Source: Roseomonas indoligenes
GTDB taxonomy: Bacteria; Pseudomonadota; Alphaproteobacteria; Acetobacterales; Acetobacteraceae
Direction of reading: 5' to 3'
Assembly: GCF_017813365.1 (NCBI RefSeq)
Contig: NZ_JAGIZA010000018.1
Coordinates: forward strand, 23,655-87,654
Length of the DNA stretch: 64,000 nucleotides
The notes below the pieces were generated by a model. It ran no database searches, was not told the origin of the DNA, and was given only the letters and a program-made list of their open reading frames with translations. The position numbers and the translations under genes are program-made. Below, in pieces: positions 8,766-17,593 of this stretch (positions are counted from its first letter, which is position 1; every line of letters begins with the position of its first letter).

Positions 8766-10976
8766 CTAGCCGTCGAGCATCGTCACCGTCGTGTTCGCCA
8801 TGCGCAGGTTGCTGTCGAGCTGGCGCGCGATGGCGCGGAGCAGGGCGGCGGCGGTGGCGGGATCGTCCTCCTCCGTGCGGGACAGGGCCTCGCTGCTGAG
8901 CTTGAGGCATCGCAGGGCCGTGCGGGCCCGGACATCGGCGGTGCGGCGGCCGCCGTTCAGCAGCGCCATCTCCCCGAAGAGGGCGCCCGGCGCCAGGGTC
9001 GCGACGCGAAGGGTGGCCTGGCCGGAGCCGGGGCGGGCGATGAGGATGTCCGCCGTACCGGACAACAGGACATAGAGCCCCTCCGGCAGGTCGTCCCGGC
9101 AGAGGACGAGGGTGCCCGCGGGGAAGCTCTCCTCCGACATGAGCGGGAGCAGCCGCGCCGCGCGCTCCGGCGGAAGGCCCAGTTCCACCAGTGCCGCGAG
9201 CGGCCCCGGCGCGCTCTCCCGTTCCGCGGCCTGGACGCCCGAGGCGGCGAGGATCTCGCCCTCGACCTCCTGCAGGGCCGTTTCCAGAGTCTCGAAGGTG
9301 GCAGCGGCGGGGATGGCGGAGAGGATGCCGAGCTCCGTCAGGTCCTCCCGCGCGGGGTGGCCCTCCCGCAGCCCGGCCAGCAGCACGCGGGCAGCGGGGG
9401 CGGGCGGGTTCCGCACCAGCCGCCCGATCTGCCGCGCGCCCGAGAGGTCCACGCGGTTGACGCGCCGGAGGTCGAGGATGACCACCTCCGCGCCCGCTGC
9501 CACGGCACGCTCCACGTGCAGCACCACGGCATCCGCGCTGCCGAAGAAGAGGGGCCCCTCCAGCTCCACCACCTCGATCCGCTCGCCGGCCCGGAGCAGC
9601 AGGGCCTCCGCCCAGGCTGGGCGCCGGGTGCGGGAGCGCCCGCCCGGGTTCCGCCAGGCCCGCCGGATCACGCCCCGCGCCATGGAGGCCGTGAAGGCCA
9701 GGATGGCGAGGCCGGTGCCGACCGCGACCGCCGCGGCGAGGCTCCACGCCACCGCCACCCCCGCGACGGCCAGCATGACAGCCGCATCGGCCATGCGCGG
9801 CCGGACCGCGCCGCCGAGCAGCGGGCGGAGCGTTCCAGCATCGAGCATGTTCCAGGCCGTGCCGAGCACGATGCCCGTCAGAACCGCCTGCGGCAGGCGC
9901 GCGACGGCCGGCCCGAGGGCCACGAGGATGAGGAGCAGGAACCCGCCCCGGGTAACGGCGGCCAGCCGGCCCCGCCCCCCCGCCGCGTGGCAGGCGGTGC
10001 TGCCGGAGACGCTGCCGCCGACGGGGGTGCCGCCCACCGCCGCCGAGGCGAGGTTCGCGGCGGCCAGGGCGCGGATATCCCGGTCGAGGTCGGCGCGCGG
10101 CAGGCCTCGCTCCCGCAGCACGGTGCCCGTGGTCAGGGTCTCGAGGATCACGAGCACCGCGATCGCGGAGGCGGCGGCCAGCAGGCCCGGGACCATTGGG
10201 GCGAGGGGCAGCAGGGGCAGGGCCTCCAGCCCTGCCGCCAGGTTCCCGGCATGGCCCAGGAGGGTCGGCGGCGCCCCGAGCAGCGGGCCGAGCAGGGAGC
10301 CCGCCCCGCCGGCACGGAGAGCCGCATCGGCCACCCAGCCCGCCGCGATCGCGCGCAGCGAGCCCGGCACCCGTGCCAGGGCACCCGGCGGATGCGCCAC
10401 CATCGCCAGGAGCGTCACGAGGCTGACCAGGGCCGCCAGGGGCCGCATCCCCTCCCAGCTCGGCCAGGTGCCGATCGGCTGCCCCATCAACGGCCCGAGT
10501 TGGCTCAGCAGCAGGAGCAGCGCGGTGCCGTTGAGGAAGCCGGACAGCACGGGATAGGGCATCAGCGCCGCAAGCCTTCCCAGGCGGAGCAGGGCGAGGC
10601 CGCCCACCAGCAGCGCCGTCAGGACGGTCAGGATTGCGGCGATCACGACGGCGCTGCCCAGTTCCGCCGCCGAGGCCGGCAGGCCGCTACCGCCGAGCGT
10701 GGCGCCCAGCACCCCGGCGATGGCGAGGGACACCGCCGAGGCCGGCCCGCCGACGAGCGGCCGGCTCCCGGCCAGCCCGCCGAGCACGATGCCGCCGATG
10801 GCGCCGGTGACCACCATCGCGGCGGCGCCGGCGATCGCCCCGGCCGTGCCGAGGGGCGCGAAGGCGATGGCGCCGTGGGCCATGTTCGAGGGAAGCGTGG
10901 CCAGCGCGGCCGCGAGGCCGGCCAGCACCTCGCGCCAAAGGGACTCGCGCCAGAGGGACCGGAGGGCACTCGGCAT
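8766..10976 (-). CDS. SulP family anion transporter with STAS and cyclic-nucleotide-binding domains
   Basis: Inner-membrane SLC26/SulP transporter, 736 aa. The membrane domain (residues about 15-435) starts with a PSNMAHGAIAFAPLG segment and contains many Ala/Leu helices. A STAS domain follows at about 465-580 (VELEGPLFFGSAD, VDLSGARQ), then a C-terminal cNMP-binding domain at about 600-720 with the phosphate-binding cassette FGEMALLNGGRRTADVRA. The ATG at 10976 is chosen because upstream in-frame sequence runs antisense-free into the Lrp gene region without coding character. SulP-cNMP fusions suggest transport gated by cAMP, and an adenylate cyclase is encoded two genes downstream. The anion (sulfate, bicarbonate or dicarboxylate) cannot be assigned. 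Confidence 0.92.
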   Translation of the reverse strand: MPSALRSLWRESLWREVLAGLAAALATLPSNMAHGAIAFAPLGTAGAIAGAAAMVVTGAIGGIVLGGLAGSRPLVGGPASAVSLAIAGVLGATLGGSGLPASAAELGSAVVIAAILTVLTALLVGGLALLRLGRLAALMPYPVLSGFLNGTALLLLLSQLGPLMGQPIGTWPSWEGMRPLAALVSLVTLLAMVAHPPGALARVPGSLRAIAAGWVADAALRAGGAGSLLGPLLGAPPTLLGHAGNLAAGLEALPLLPLAPMVPGLLAAASAIAVLVILETLTTGTVLRERGLPRADLDRDIRALAAANLASAAVGGTPVGGSVSGSTACHAAGGRGRLAAVTRGGFLLLILVALGPAVARLPQAVLTGIVLGTAWNMLDAGTLRPLLGGAVRPRMADAAVMLAVAGVAVAWSLAAAVAVGTGLAILAFTASMARGVIRRAWRNPGGRSRTRRPAWAEALLLRAGERIEVVELEGPLFFGSADAVVLHVERAVAAGAEVVILDLRRVNRVDLSGARQIGRLVRNPPAPAARVLLAGLREGHPAREDLTELGILSAIPAAATFETLETALQEVEGEILAASGVQAAERESAPGPLAALVELGLPPERAARLLPLMSEESFPAGTLVLCRDDLPEGLYVLLSGTADILIARPGSGQATLRVATLAPGALFGEMALLNGGRRTADVRARTALRCLKLSSEALSRTEEDDPATAAALLRAIARQLDSNLRMANTTVTMLDG

Positions 10977-11128
10977 GGTTACGGCATCGAGATCCTGGCG
11001 CGGGGATCCGGCTTCTGCCGTCCCGGGCGCTGATGCCGAGGCGGGACCCTGGGGACGGGACGAGACGTCATGCAACACTGCCGGGGTTCCGATCCGTCCA
11101 GTTTTGCATCGACCCGGTGGCATGCCTA

Positions 11129-11157
11129 GTGCCGCCGCCGCACGGGGCCGGCGGCAC
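11129..11157. terminator. Inverted repeat after the Lrp gene
   Basis: Nine-base perfect arms (GTGCCGCCG at 11129-11137 and its complement at 11149-11157) with an 11-base loop, 8 bases beyond the stop codon of the minus-strand Lrp gene. No T-run follows, so it could be a Rho-assisted or processing hairpin rather than a classic terminator. Confidence 0.35.
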
Positions 11158-11164
11158 CGCGCGC

Positions 11165-11626
11165 TCACAGCGGCAGCGGCCCGTCCGACTTCACCTCCTC
11201 CATGACGGCGTAGGTGCGCGTCTCGCGGACGCCGGGCAGGCCGAGCAGGACCTTTCCCAGGAAGTCGCGATAGGCGGCCATGTCGCGGACCCGGGTCTTG
11301 ACGAGGTAGTCGAAGCCGCCGGCCACCATGTGGCATTCCAGCACCTCGGGCGCACGGTTCACGGCCTGGGCGAAGCGGTCGAACACGTCCGGCGTGGTCT
11401 TGTCGAGCAGCACCTCGACGAAGACAAGAAGGCCGAAGCCCAGCCGGTGCGGGTCCAGCCGCGCGCCGAAGCCCGTCACCAACCCTTCCTTCAGCAGCCG
11501 CCGCATCCGCTCGCTCGTCGCGGTCGGGGAGAGGCCGATGCGGTCCGAGAGTTCCAGGTTGGTGATCCGCCCCTCGCGCTGGAGGATGGCCAGCATCATG
11601 CGGTCGGTCCGGTCGAGTTCCTGCAT
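11165..11626 (-). CDS. putR: Lrp/AsnC family transcriptional regulator (PutR-like)
   Basis: DNA-binding regulator of 153 aa, the family norm. The N-terminal winged helix-turn-helix spans residues 6-65 (TNLELSDRIGLSPTATSERMRRLL) and the C-terminal RAM/ligand-binding domain covers about 70-145 (VLECHMVAGGFDYLVKTRVRDMAAYRDFL). It is divergent from putA, with 118 bases between the starts. In alphaproteobacteria whose PutA lacks a DNA-binding domain, a divergent Lrp-type protein activates putA in response to proline. The assignment is by this arrangement. Any operator should lie in 11627-11744; I see no clear palindrome there. Confidence 0.9.
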   Translation of the reverse strand: MQELDRTDRMMLAILQREGRITNLELSDRIGLSPTATSERMRRLLKEGLVTGFGARLDPHRLGFGLLVFVEVLLDKTTPDVFDRFAQAVNRAPEVLECHMVAGGFDYLVKTRVRDMAAYRDFLGKVLLGLPGVRETRTYAVMEEVKSDGPLPL

Positions 11627-11744
11627 CTCTCACGCCCATCGCGCCGCTTTGGGGTGAATCCTGCGGCATCGCGGCGGATCTATCGCATGTTGATCCGGCG
11701 CGGACAGCCCTAGGCTGTCGACGCTATCCAGGACCGACGCGACC

Positions 11745-14700
11745 ATGAGTACCGCCACCCTGCCCAAGACCGGCTGGACGCCATTCCAGGCCCTGGCCGA
11801 CGAGTTGCGGCCGCAGTCCTCGCTGCGCGCGGCCGTCACCGCGGCCTATCGCCGGCCGGAGGAGAGGTGCCTGCCCCCGCTGATCGAGGCCGCCGCCCTC
11901 TCGCCGGAGGGGGAGGCCGCGGCCGCCTCCCTTTCCCGCCGCCTCGTCACCGCGCTGCGCGCCAAGCGCCGCAGCAGCGGGGTGGAGGCGCTGGTGCAGG
12001 AGTTTTCTCTTTCCAGCGGGGAAGGGGTGGCGCTGATGTGCCTCGCCGAGGCCCTGCTCCGCATCCCCGACACCGCCACGCGCGATGCGCTGATCCGCGA
12101 CAAGATCGGCGGAGGCGACTGGGCCGCCCATCTCGGCCACTCGCCCTCCCTCTTCGTCAATGCCGCCACCTGGGGGCTGGTGGTGACCGGGCGCCTCTCC
12201 TCCACCAACAGCGAGGCGGGGCTGGGCGCCGCGCTGACGCGGCTGATTGCCCGCGCGGGCGAGCCGGTGATCCGCCGGGGCGTCGATCTCGCCATGCGGA
12301 TGATGGGCGAGCAGTTCGTCACCGGGCAGACGATCGAGGAGGCGCTGGCCCGCAGCCGCGCCCTGGAGGCGAAAGGCTTCCGCTATTCCTACGACATGCT
12401 CGGCGAGACCGCGACGACGGCGGAGGACGCCGCGCGCTACCTGCGCAGCTACGAGCGCGCGATCCAGGCCATCGGCAGAGCCTCCGCCGGGCGCGGGATC
12501 CAGGACGGGCCGGGCATTTCCATCAAGCTCTCCGCCCTGCACCCGCGCTACGCCCGCGCACAGCGGGCGCGCGTGATGGCGGAGCTGCTGCCGCGCGTCG
12601 CGGAACTCGCCGTGCTGGCGCGCCGCCACGACATCGGCCTGAACATCGACGCGGAGGAAGCGGACCGGCTGGAGCTCTCGCTCGATCTGCTGGAGGCGCT
12701 CTGCCAGGACGAGCGGCTGGCCGGCTGGAACGGCGTCGGCTTCGTCATCCAGGCTTATCAGCGCCGCGCGCCCTTCGTGATCGACTTCGTGGTGGACCTC
12801 GCCCGCCGCACCGGGCGGCGCATGATGGTGCGGCTGGTGAAGGGCGCCTACTGGGACAGCGAGATCAAGCGCGCCCAGATGGATGGGCTGGAGGGCTTCC
12901 CGGTCTTCACGCGCAAGATCCACACGGACGTTTCCTACCTCGCCTGCGCGCGCCGGCTCCTGGCGGCGCCGGACGCCATCTTCCCGCAATTCGCCACCCA
13001 CAACGCGCGCACGGTGGCTGCCATCCACGAGATGGCCGATCCCACCGTCTGGCATCCCGGCCAGTACGAGTTCCAGTGCCTGCACGGGATGGGCGAACCG
13101 CTCTACGAGGAGGTGGTCGGCCAGGACCACCTGAACCGGCCCTGCCGCATTTACGCCCCGGTCGGCACGCATGAGACGCTGCTGGCCTATCTCGTCCGGC
13201 GCCTGCTGGAGAACGGCGCCAACTCCTCCTTCGTGAACCGCATCAACGACCCGGACGTGCCGGTGGAAGCGCTGGTCGCGGATCCGGTGGCAGAGGCGCG
13301 CGCCCTCTCGCCTCGTGGCCGCCCGCATGATGGCATCGCGCAGCCGCGCGCCCTGTTCGGTGCGGCGCGCTTGAACTCGGCGGGGTTGGACCTGACGAAC
13401 GAGGACCGCCTCGCCGCGCTGGCGGCGACCCTGCGGGAAGGCGTCACGCCTCTCCGCGCCGTGCCGCTGCTGGGCGACGGTCCTGTGGATGGCGAGGCGC
13501 GGGAGGTCCGCAACCCCGCCGACAGGCGCGACCTGGTGGGGCATGTCGTGGAGGCCGGCGATGCGGTCGTGGATTCCGCCCTGCTGCACGCAGATGCCGC
13601 CGCAACCGCCTGGGCTGCCACGCCCCATGCCGAGCGGGCCGCGATGCTGGATCGCGCGGCCGAGCTGATGGAGGCCCGCATGGACGTCCTTCTCGGCCCC
13701 ATCGTGCGGGAGGCTGGCAAGTCCCTGCCCAACGCCATCGGCGAGGTGCGGGAGGCCGTGGACTTCCTGCGCTACTACGCCGCCGGCGCGCGCGGCTTCG
13801 GGCCAGGGCACCGCCCGCTTGGCCCCGTGGTCTGCATCTCGCCCTGGAACTTCCCGCTGGCCATCTTCACCGGCCAGGTAGCGGCCGCGCTGGCCGCGGG
13901 GAATCCCGTGCTGGCGAAGCCGGCGGAGGAGGTGTCGCTGATCGCCTCCCTCGCCGTGGGCCTGCTGCGCGAGGCCGGGGTGCCGCCCGCCGCCCTTCAG
14001 CTCCTGCCAGGCGATGGGAAGGTGGGGGCGCGGCTGGTGGCCGATCCGCGCATCCAGGGCGTGATGTTCACCGGCTCCACGGAGGTGGCGCGGATGATCC
14101 AGCGCGGGCTGGCCGGGCGCCTCGGCGCCGCCGGGCAACCCATTCCGCTGATTGCGGAGACGGGCGGGCAGAACGCGCTGGTGGTGGACAGCTCGGCCCT
14201 TGTGGAACAGGTGGTGGCGGATGTCCTCGCCTCCGCCTTCGACAGCGCGGGCCAGCGCTGCTCAGCGCTGCGCGTGCTCTGCCTGCAGGAGGAGGTGGCG
14301 GACCGCGTGCTGGCGATGCTGAAGGGCGCGCTGGCGGAGCTCTCCCTCGGCAACCCCGAGCGGCTCTCCACCGATATTGGCCCCGTCATCACGGAGGAGG
14401 CGCGCGCGAGCATCCAGGGCCATGCGGACGCCATGCGCGCGGCGGGCCGCCCCGTGCACGCCCTGCCGTTGCCGGAGGCGTGCCGCCACGGCAGCTTCGT
14501 CGCGCCGGCGATCATCGAGATCACCGATATCGCGGAGCTGGAAAGAGAAGTCTTCGGGCCGGTGCTGCACGTGCTGCGTTTCCGGCGCGATGCGATGGAC
14601 GCCCTGCTGCGCGACATCAACGCCACCGGCTTCGGCCTGACCTTCGGCGTGCATTCCCGCATCGATGAGACGATCGCGCGGCTGACGGGCCAGGCGGGTG

Positions 14701-15386
14701 CGGGCAACATCTACGTCAACCGCAACCTGATCGGCGCCGTGGTCGGCGTGCAGCCCTTCGGCGGGCACGGCCTGTCCGGCACCGGCCCGAAGGCGGGCGG
14801 CCCGCTCTACCTGCGCCGCCTCCTCGCCGTTGCCCCCGCCGATCCGCCCTTGCCGGACCGTCCCGCGCTTACCGCCGCCGCGGCCTTCCTGGACTGGCTG
14901 CGCGGCAGGGTTCCGGAGGAGCTGGCCGCGCGCTGCACCGCGCAGGTCCGGCCGTCCCGCGCAGGGTTGGAGATCGACCTGCCCGGTCCCGTCGGCGAGG
15001 CGAACCGCTACGGCCTTCATGCCCGCGGCACCGTTCTCTGCCGCGCGGAGACGACCGAAGGGCTGCTGGTGCAGATCGCGGCCTGCCTTGCCACCGGAAA
15101 CCTGGCTCGCGTGGAGACCCCGCCGGAGGACCTGCCCCTCATCCTCGCCGGCCATGTCCCGCCAATCCGTGGCGACGGGATCGGCGGCTGCCAGGCCGTC
15201 CTGTTCGAGGGCGCGCCGGAGGCGCTGAAACGCTTGGCAGAGGCCGTCGCCGTGGCTGAGGGGCCGATCCGCCCCATCCTCACACCGCAGGAAGGTCTTT
15301 ACCGATTGGACATGCTGATGGCGGAGCGCTCCGTCAGCACCAACACCGCAGCGGCCGGCGGGAACGCCAGCCTGATGAGCCTTTGA
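11745..15386 (+). CDS. putA: Bifunctional proline dehydrogenase / L-glutamate gamma-semialdehyde dehydrogenase
   Basis: Oxidises proline to glutamate in two steps with an internally channelled intermediate; FAD- and NAD-dependent and peripheral to the membrane. The 1213-aa protein has a helical N-terminal arm, a proline dehydrogenase barrel (about residues 180-480, including the conserved ENGANSSFVNRI segment) and an aldehyde dehydrogenase domain from about residue 560. The dehydrogenase shows VCISPWNFPLA near 695, the general-base Glu805 (AETGGQNA) and the nucleophile Cys839 (AGQRCSALR). A C-terminal ALDH-like domain completes the usual long form. There is no ribbon-helix-helix at the start, so it does not regulate its own gene; the divergent Lrp protein presumably does. 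A copy of the dispersed palindromic repeat follows the stop. Confidence 0.97.
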   Translation: MSTATLPKTGWTPFQALADELRPQSSLRAAVTAAYRRPEERCLPPLIEAAALSPEGEAAAASLSRRLVTALRAKRRSSGVEALVQEFSLSSGEGVALMCLAEALLRIPDTATRDALIRDKIGGGDWAAHLGHSPSLFVNAATWGLVVTGRLSSTNSEAGLGAALTRLIARAGEPVIRRGVDLAMRMMGEQFVTGQTIEEALARSRALEAKGFRYSYDMLGETATTAEDAARYLRSYERAIQAIGRASAGRGIQDGPGISIKLSALHPRYARAQRARVMAELLPRVAELAVLARRHDIGLNIDAEEADRLELSLDLLEALCQDERLAGWNGVGFVIQAYQRRAPFVIDFVVDLARRTGRRMMVRLVKGAYWDSEIKRAQMDGLEGFPVFTRKIHTDVSYLACARRLLAAPDAIFPQFATHNARTVAAIHEMADPTVWHPGQYEFQCLHGMGEPLYEEVVGQDHLNRPCRIYAPVGTHETLLAYLVRRLLENGANSSFVNRINDPDVPVEALVADPVAEARALSPRGRPHDGIAQPRALFGAARLNSAGLDLTNEDRLAALAATLREGVTPLRAVPLLGDGPVDGEAREVRNPADRRDLVGHVVEAGDAVVDSALLHADAAATAWAATPHAERAAMLDRAAELMEARMDVLLGPIVREAGKSLPNAIGEVREAVDFLRYYAAGARGFGPGHRPLGPVVCISPWNFPLAIFTGQVAAALAAGNPVLAKPAEEVSLIASLAVGLLREAGVPPAALQLLPGDGKVGARLVADPRIQGVMFTGSTEVARMIQRGLAGRLGAAGQPIPLIAETGGQNALVVDSSALVEQVVADVLASAFDSAGQRCSALRVLCLQEEVADRVLAMLKGALAELSLGNPERLSTDIGPVITEEARASIQGHADAMRAAGRPVHALPLPEACRHGSFVAPAIIEITDIAELEREVFGPVLHVLRFRRDAMDALLRDINATGFGLTFGVHSRIDETIARLTGQAGAGNIYVNRNLIGAVVGVQPFGGHGLSGTGPKAGGPLYLRRLLAVAPADPPLPDRPALTAAAAFLDWLRGRVPEELAARCTAQVRPSRAGLEIDLPGPVGEANRYGLHARGTVLCRAETTEGLLVQIAACLATGNLARVETPPEDLPLILAGHVPPIRGDGIGGCQAVLFEGAPEALKRLAEAVAVAEGPIRPILTPQEGLYRLDMLMAERSVSTNTAAAGGNASLMSL

Positions 15387-15396
15387 CGGCAAAAGA

Positions 15397-15645
15397 CCCA
15401 GGGGGCGCCCCCTGGACCCCCGCCAGGAGGCTGGTTGGACCTATAGGTCCAACCCTGGACCTGCGTTGGGCTGCCGCGGAACTGACCGGATATGTCAGCC
15501 TCTGCGATCGGGATCGATCCTGCCCTTGCAGTCGCCTCGGCTCCACGAGCCGAGGCGCACGTCAGCCGGGGAGTCCCAAAGCCTAGAAGAAGATGATGGT
15601 GAGGGGGCTGGGGAGAGGAAGAATTCCTTCTTCCTCTCCCCGGGA
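15397..15645. repeat. Dispersed intergenic palindromic repeat, copy A
   Basis: About 250 bases between the convergent putA and ggt genes, matching copy B at 24429-24690 along most of its length. It contains a perfect 22-base palindrome at 15433-15454 (half-site GGTTGGACCTA), a hairpin with 10-base arms at 15534-15543/15547-15556 (GCCTCGGCTC) and a hairpin with 14-base arms at 15610-15623/15628-15641 (GGGGAGAGGAAGAA). It has no coding character. The position between two stops suggests a bidirectional terminator or a REP-like mobile element. Confidence 0.85.
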
Positions 15646-15674
15646 CAGACCGCCACCGCAGAACCGGACCATCC

Positions 15675-17456
15675 CTAACGCCCGATCGCGTAGGCCTGCA
15701 TGAGGCGCGGCGTCGCCGCCGCGATCACGAACCCGTCCTCCCGCCCCACGGCGCAGACGCGGCCGAGGGACCAGGGCGCCTCCACCTTCACGCGGTGGCC
15801 GCGGCGTTCCAGCGACGCGATGGCGTCCGAGCCCAGGCGGTCCTCCACCAGCAGGCGGCCGGCCTCGAAGGTGCGGGGGTAGAAGGATTGCGGGAAGTGC
15901 TTGCTGGTGAAGAGCGGAAGGTCGATGGAGGCCTGTAGGTCCAGCCCGTGGTGCAGGCGGCGGAGCAGGACGGCGAGGGTCCATTGGTCCTGCTGGTCGC
16001 CGCCCGGCGTGCCCATGGCGAGGATCGCTTCCCCGTTGCGCGTGACGAGGGTGGGGGTGAGGGTGGTGCGGGGGCGGGTGCCCGGCCGCAGGTCGCTCGG
16101 CAGGCCAGCGTTGAGCCAGCCCATCTGGCCGCGGGTGGAGATGGAAAAGCCGAGGCCGGGCACGGCGGGGGAGGATTGCAGCCAGCCGCCGGAGGGCGTG
16201 GCGGAGATCATGTTGCCCCAGCGGTCCACCACGTCGAGATGGACCGTGTCGCCCCATTCCACGGGAAGGGGGGCGAAGGTGGGCTCGCCATGGCCGATGC
16301 CGACGGGCGTCTCGGCGCCGGCCATGGCGAGGATGCGGCGCATCGCTTCCGCCGCGCCGGGCAGGTCGCCGGGGATGAGGTCAAGCGAGGCCGTCTCACC
16401 CACCAGGGCGCGGCGGCGGTTGGCGTAGTCGCGGGAGAGGAGGGTATCGAGCGGGATCTCCGACGCGTCGGGATCGCCGTAGAAGACCTCGCGATCGGCG
16501 TAGGAGAGCTTCATGCACTCCACCACCGTGTGCACGAATTGCTCCCCGGCCGGGTCCATGCCGGCGATGTCGTAGCCTTCCAGCAGGGCGAGGGTCTGGA
16601 GGAGGACGGGGCCCTGACCCCAGGGGCCGGTCTTGTGGACCGTGACGCCGGCGTGGTCGCGCGAGACGGTGCGCTCCACCCGCGCCTCGTAGCGCGCGAA
16701 GTCGTCGGCCTGCAGCAGTCCGCCGTGGCGCCGGCCGCTGGAATCCATCAGCTCCGCCGTGCGATAGAAGCGGTCCACCGCCTCGGCCACGAAGCCGCGG
16801 TAGAAGGCGTCCCGCGCGGCCTGGATCTGCCGCTCGCGGTCGGCGCCGGCGGCCTCGGCCTCGGCCAGGATGCGGCGGTAGGTGGCGGCGATGCCGGGGG
16901 TGCGGAAGCGGCTGCGCGGGCGCGGCACCTCGCCGCCGGGGATCCACACCTCCGCCGAACTGGGCCATTCCGCGGGGAAGAAGTCGCGCGCCGGCAGGAT
17001 GGAGGCGGAGACGCGGGGCAGCACGGGGAAGCCATCCTCGGCATAGCCGATCGCGGCCTCCAGCACGGCGCGCGGGCTCCAGGTCCCGTGGTCGCGCAGC
17101 AGCAGCATCCAGGCGCCGAAGGCGCCGGGCACGACGGAGGGTAGGAGGCCGGTGCCGGGGACCTGCTTCAGGCCCAGCGCCGCGAAGCGCTCCGGCGTGG
17201 CGGCCATGGGGAAGGGGCCCTGGCCGCAGATCACCACCGGCTCCGGCGCGTCGTGCCGCTTGAGGATGATCGGCACCTCGCCGCCCGGGCCGTTCAGGTG
17301 CGGCTCCACGATCTGCAGCACGAAGCCGGCGGCCGCGGCCGCGTCGAAGGCGTTGCCGCCGCGCTCGAGCACGGACATGCCGACGGCGCTGGCAAGCCAG
17401 TGCGTGGTGGCCACCGCGCCGAAGGTGCCGCGGATTTCCGGACGGGTCGTGAACAT
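15675..17456 (-). CDS. ggt: Gamma-glutamyltransferase (gamma-glutamyltranspeptidase)
   Basis: Ntn-hydrolase-family enzyme that cleaves gamma-glutamyl bonds, for example in glutathione, or a related acylase, 593 aa. The proenzyme processes itself before a Thr at the GDTVHLDVVDRWGNMIS junction (about residue 415), with the usual PSGGWLQSS and GTPGGDQQDQW segments in the small subunit. The ATG at 17456 has a GGGAG site 8 bases upstream; a longer ATG at 17480 lies inside the operator palindrome and is less likely. No obvious signal peptide is seen, so it may be cytoplasmic and act on an imported substrate. It is divergent from a GntR regulator, with a perfect palindrome 17 bases upstream of its start. 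Confidence 0.93.
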   Translation of the reverse strand: MFTTRPEIRGTFGAVATTHWLASAVGMSVLERGGNAFDAAAAAGFVLQIVEPHLNGPGGEVPIILKRHDAPEPVVICGQGPFPMAATPERFAALGLKQVPGTGLLPSVVPGAFGAWMLLLRDHGTWSPRAVLEAAIGYAEDGFPVLPRVSASILPARDFFPAEWPSSAEVWIPGGEVPRPRSRFRTPGIAATYRRILAEAEAAGADRERQIQAARDAFYRGFVAEAVDRFYRTAELMDSSGRRHGGLLQADDFARYEARVERTVSRDHAGVTVHKTGPWGQGPVLLQTLALLEGYDIAGMDPAGEQFVHTVVECMKLSYADREVFYGDPDASEIPLDTLLSRDYANRRRALVGETASLDLIPGDLPGAAEAMRRILAMAGAETPVGIGHGEPTFAPLPVEWGDTVHLDVVDRWGNMISATPSGGWLQSSPAVPGLGFSISTRGQMGWLNAGLPSDLRPGTRPRTTLTPTLVTRNGEAILAMGTPGGDQQDQWTLAVLLRRLHHGLDLQASIDLPLFTSKHFPQSFYPRTFEAGRLLVEDRLGSDAIASLERRGHRVKVEAPWSLGRVCAVGREDGFVIAAATPRLMQAYAIGR

Positions 17457-17472
17457 GCAGGGCTCCCGGGTC

Positions 17473-17494
17473 GGAACCAATCATGATTGGTTCC
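17473..17494. promoter_or_regulatory. Perfect palindromic operator between ggt and the GntR gene
   Basis: A 22-base perfect palindrome with half-site GGAACCAATCA, centred between 17483 and 17484, 17 bases upstream of the ggt start. A partial repeat of the same half-sites (AACCAATC at 17573-17580 and GGTTCC at 17588-17593) sits just before the GntR start at 17594. FadR-subfamily GntR dimers bind short inverted repeats of this kind, so both genes are likely controlled here. The regulator link is inference. Confidence 0.75.
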
Positions 17495-17593
17495 ATATCG
17501 ATCCGCCGTTTCCCGGCGTGCCGGTTGTCGTAGCCGATGCGGCGAGGGGCAGAAAGCTTGCCGACACGGCAAAACCAATCTAGCAAAGGTTCC

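Noticed and set aside
8754..11033. A 759-codon plus-strand open frame over the SulP gene
   Set aside because: Its product is a Gln/Arg/Gly-rich low-complexity sequence, typical of antisense frames in GC-rich DNA; the SulP protein on the other strand explains the region.
11724..14138. An 804-codon open frame antisense to putA
   Set aside because: It is the mirror of a high-GC coding strand, has no domain pattern and overlaps a certain gene completely. Similar long antisense frames over the cyclase, SulP and TonB receptor genes were rejected for the same reason.
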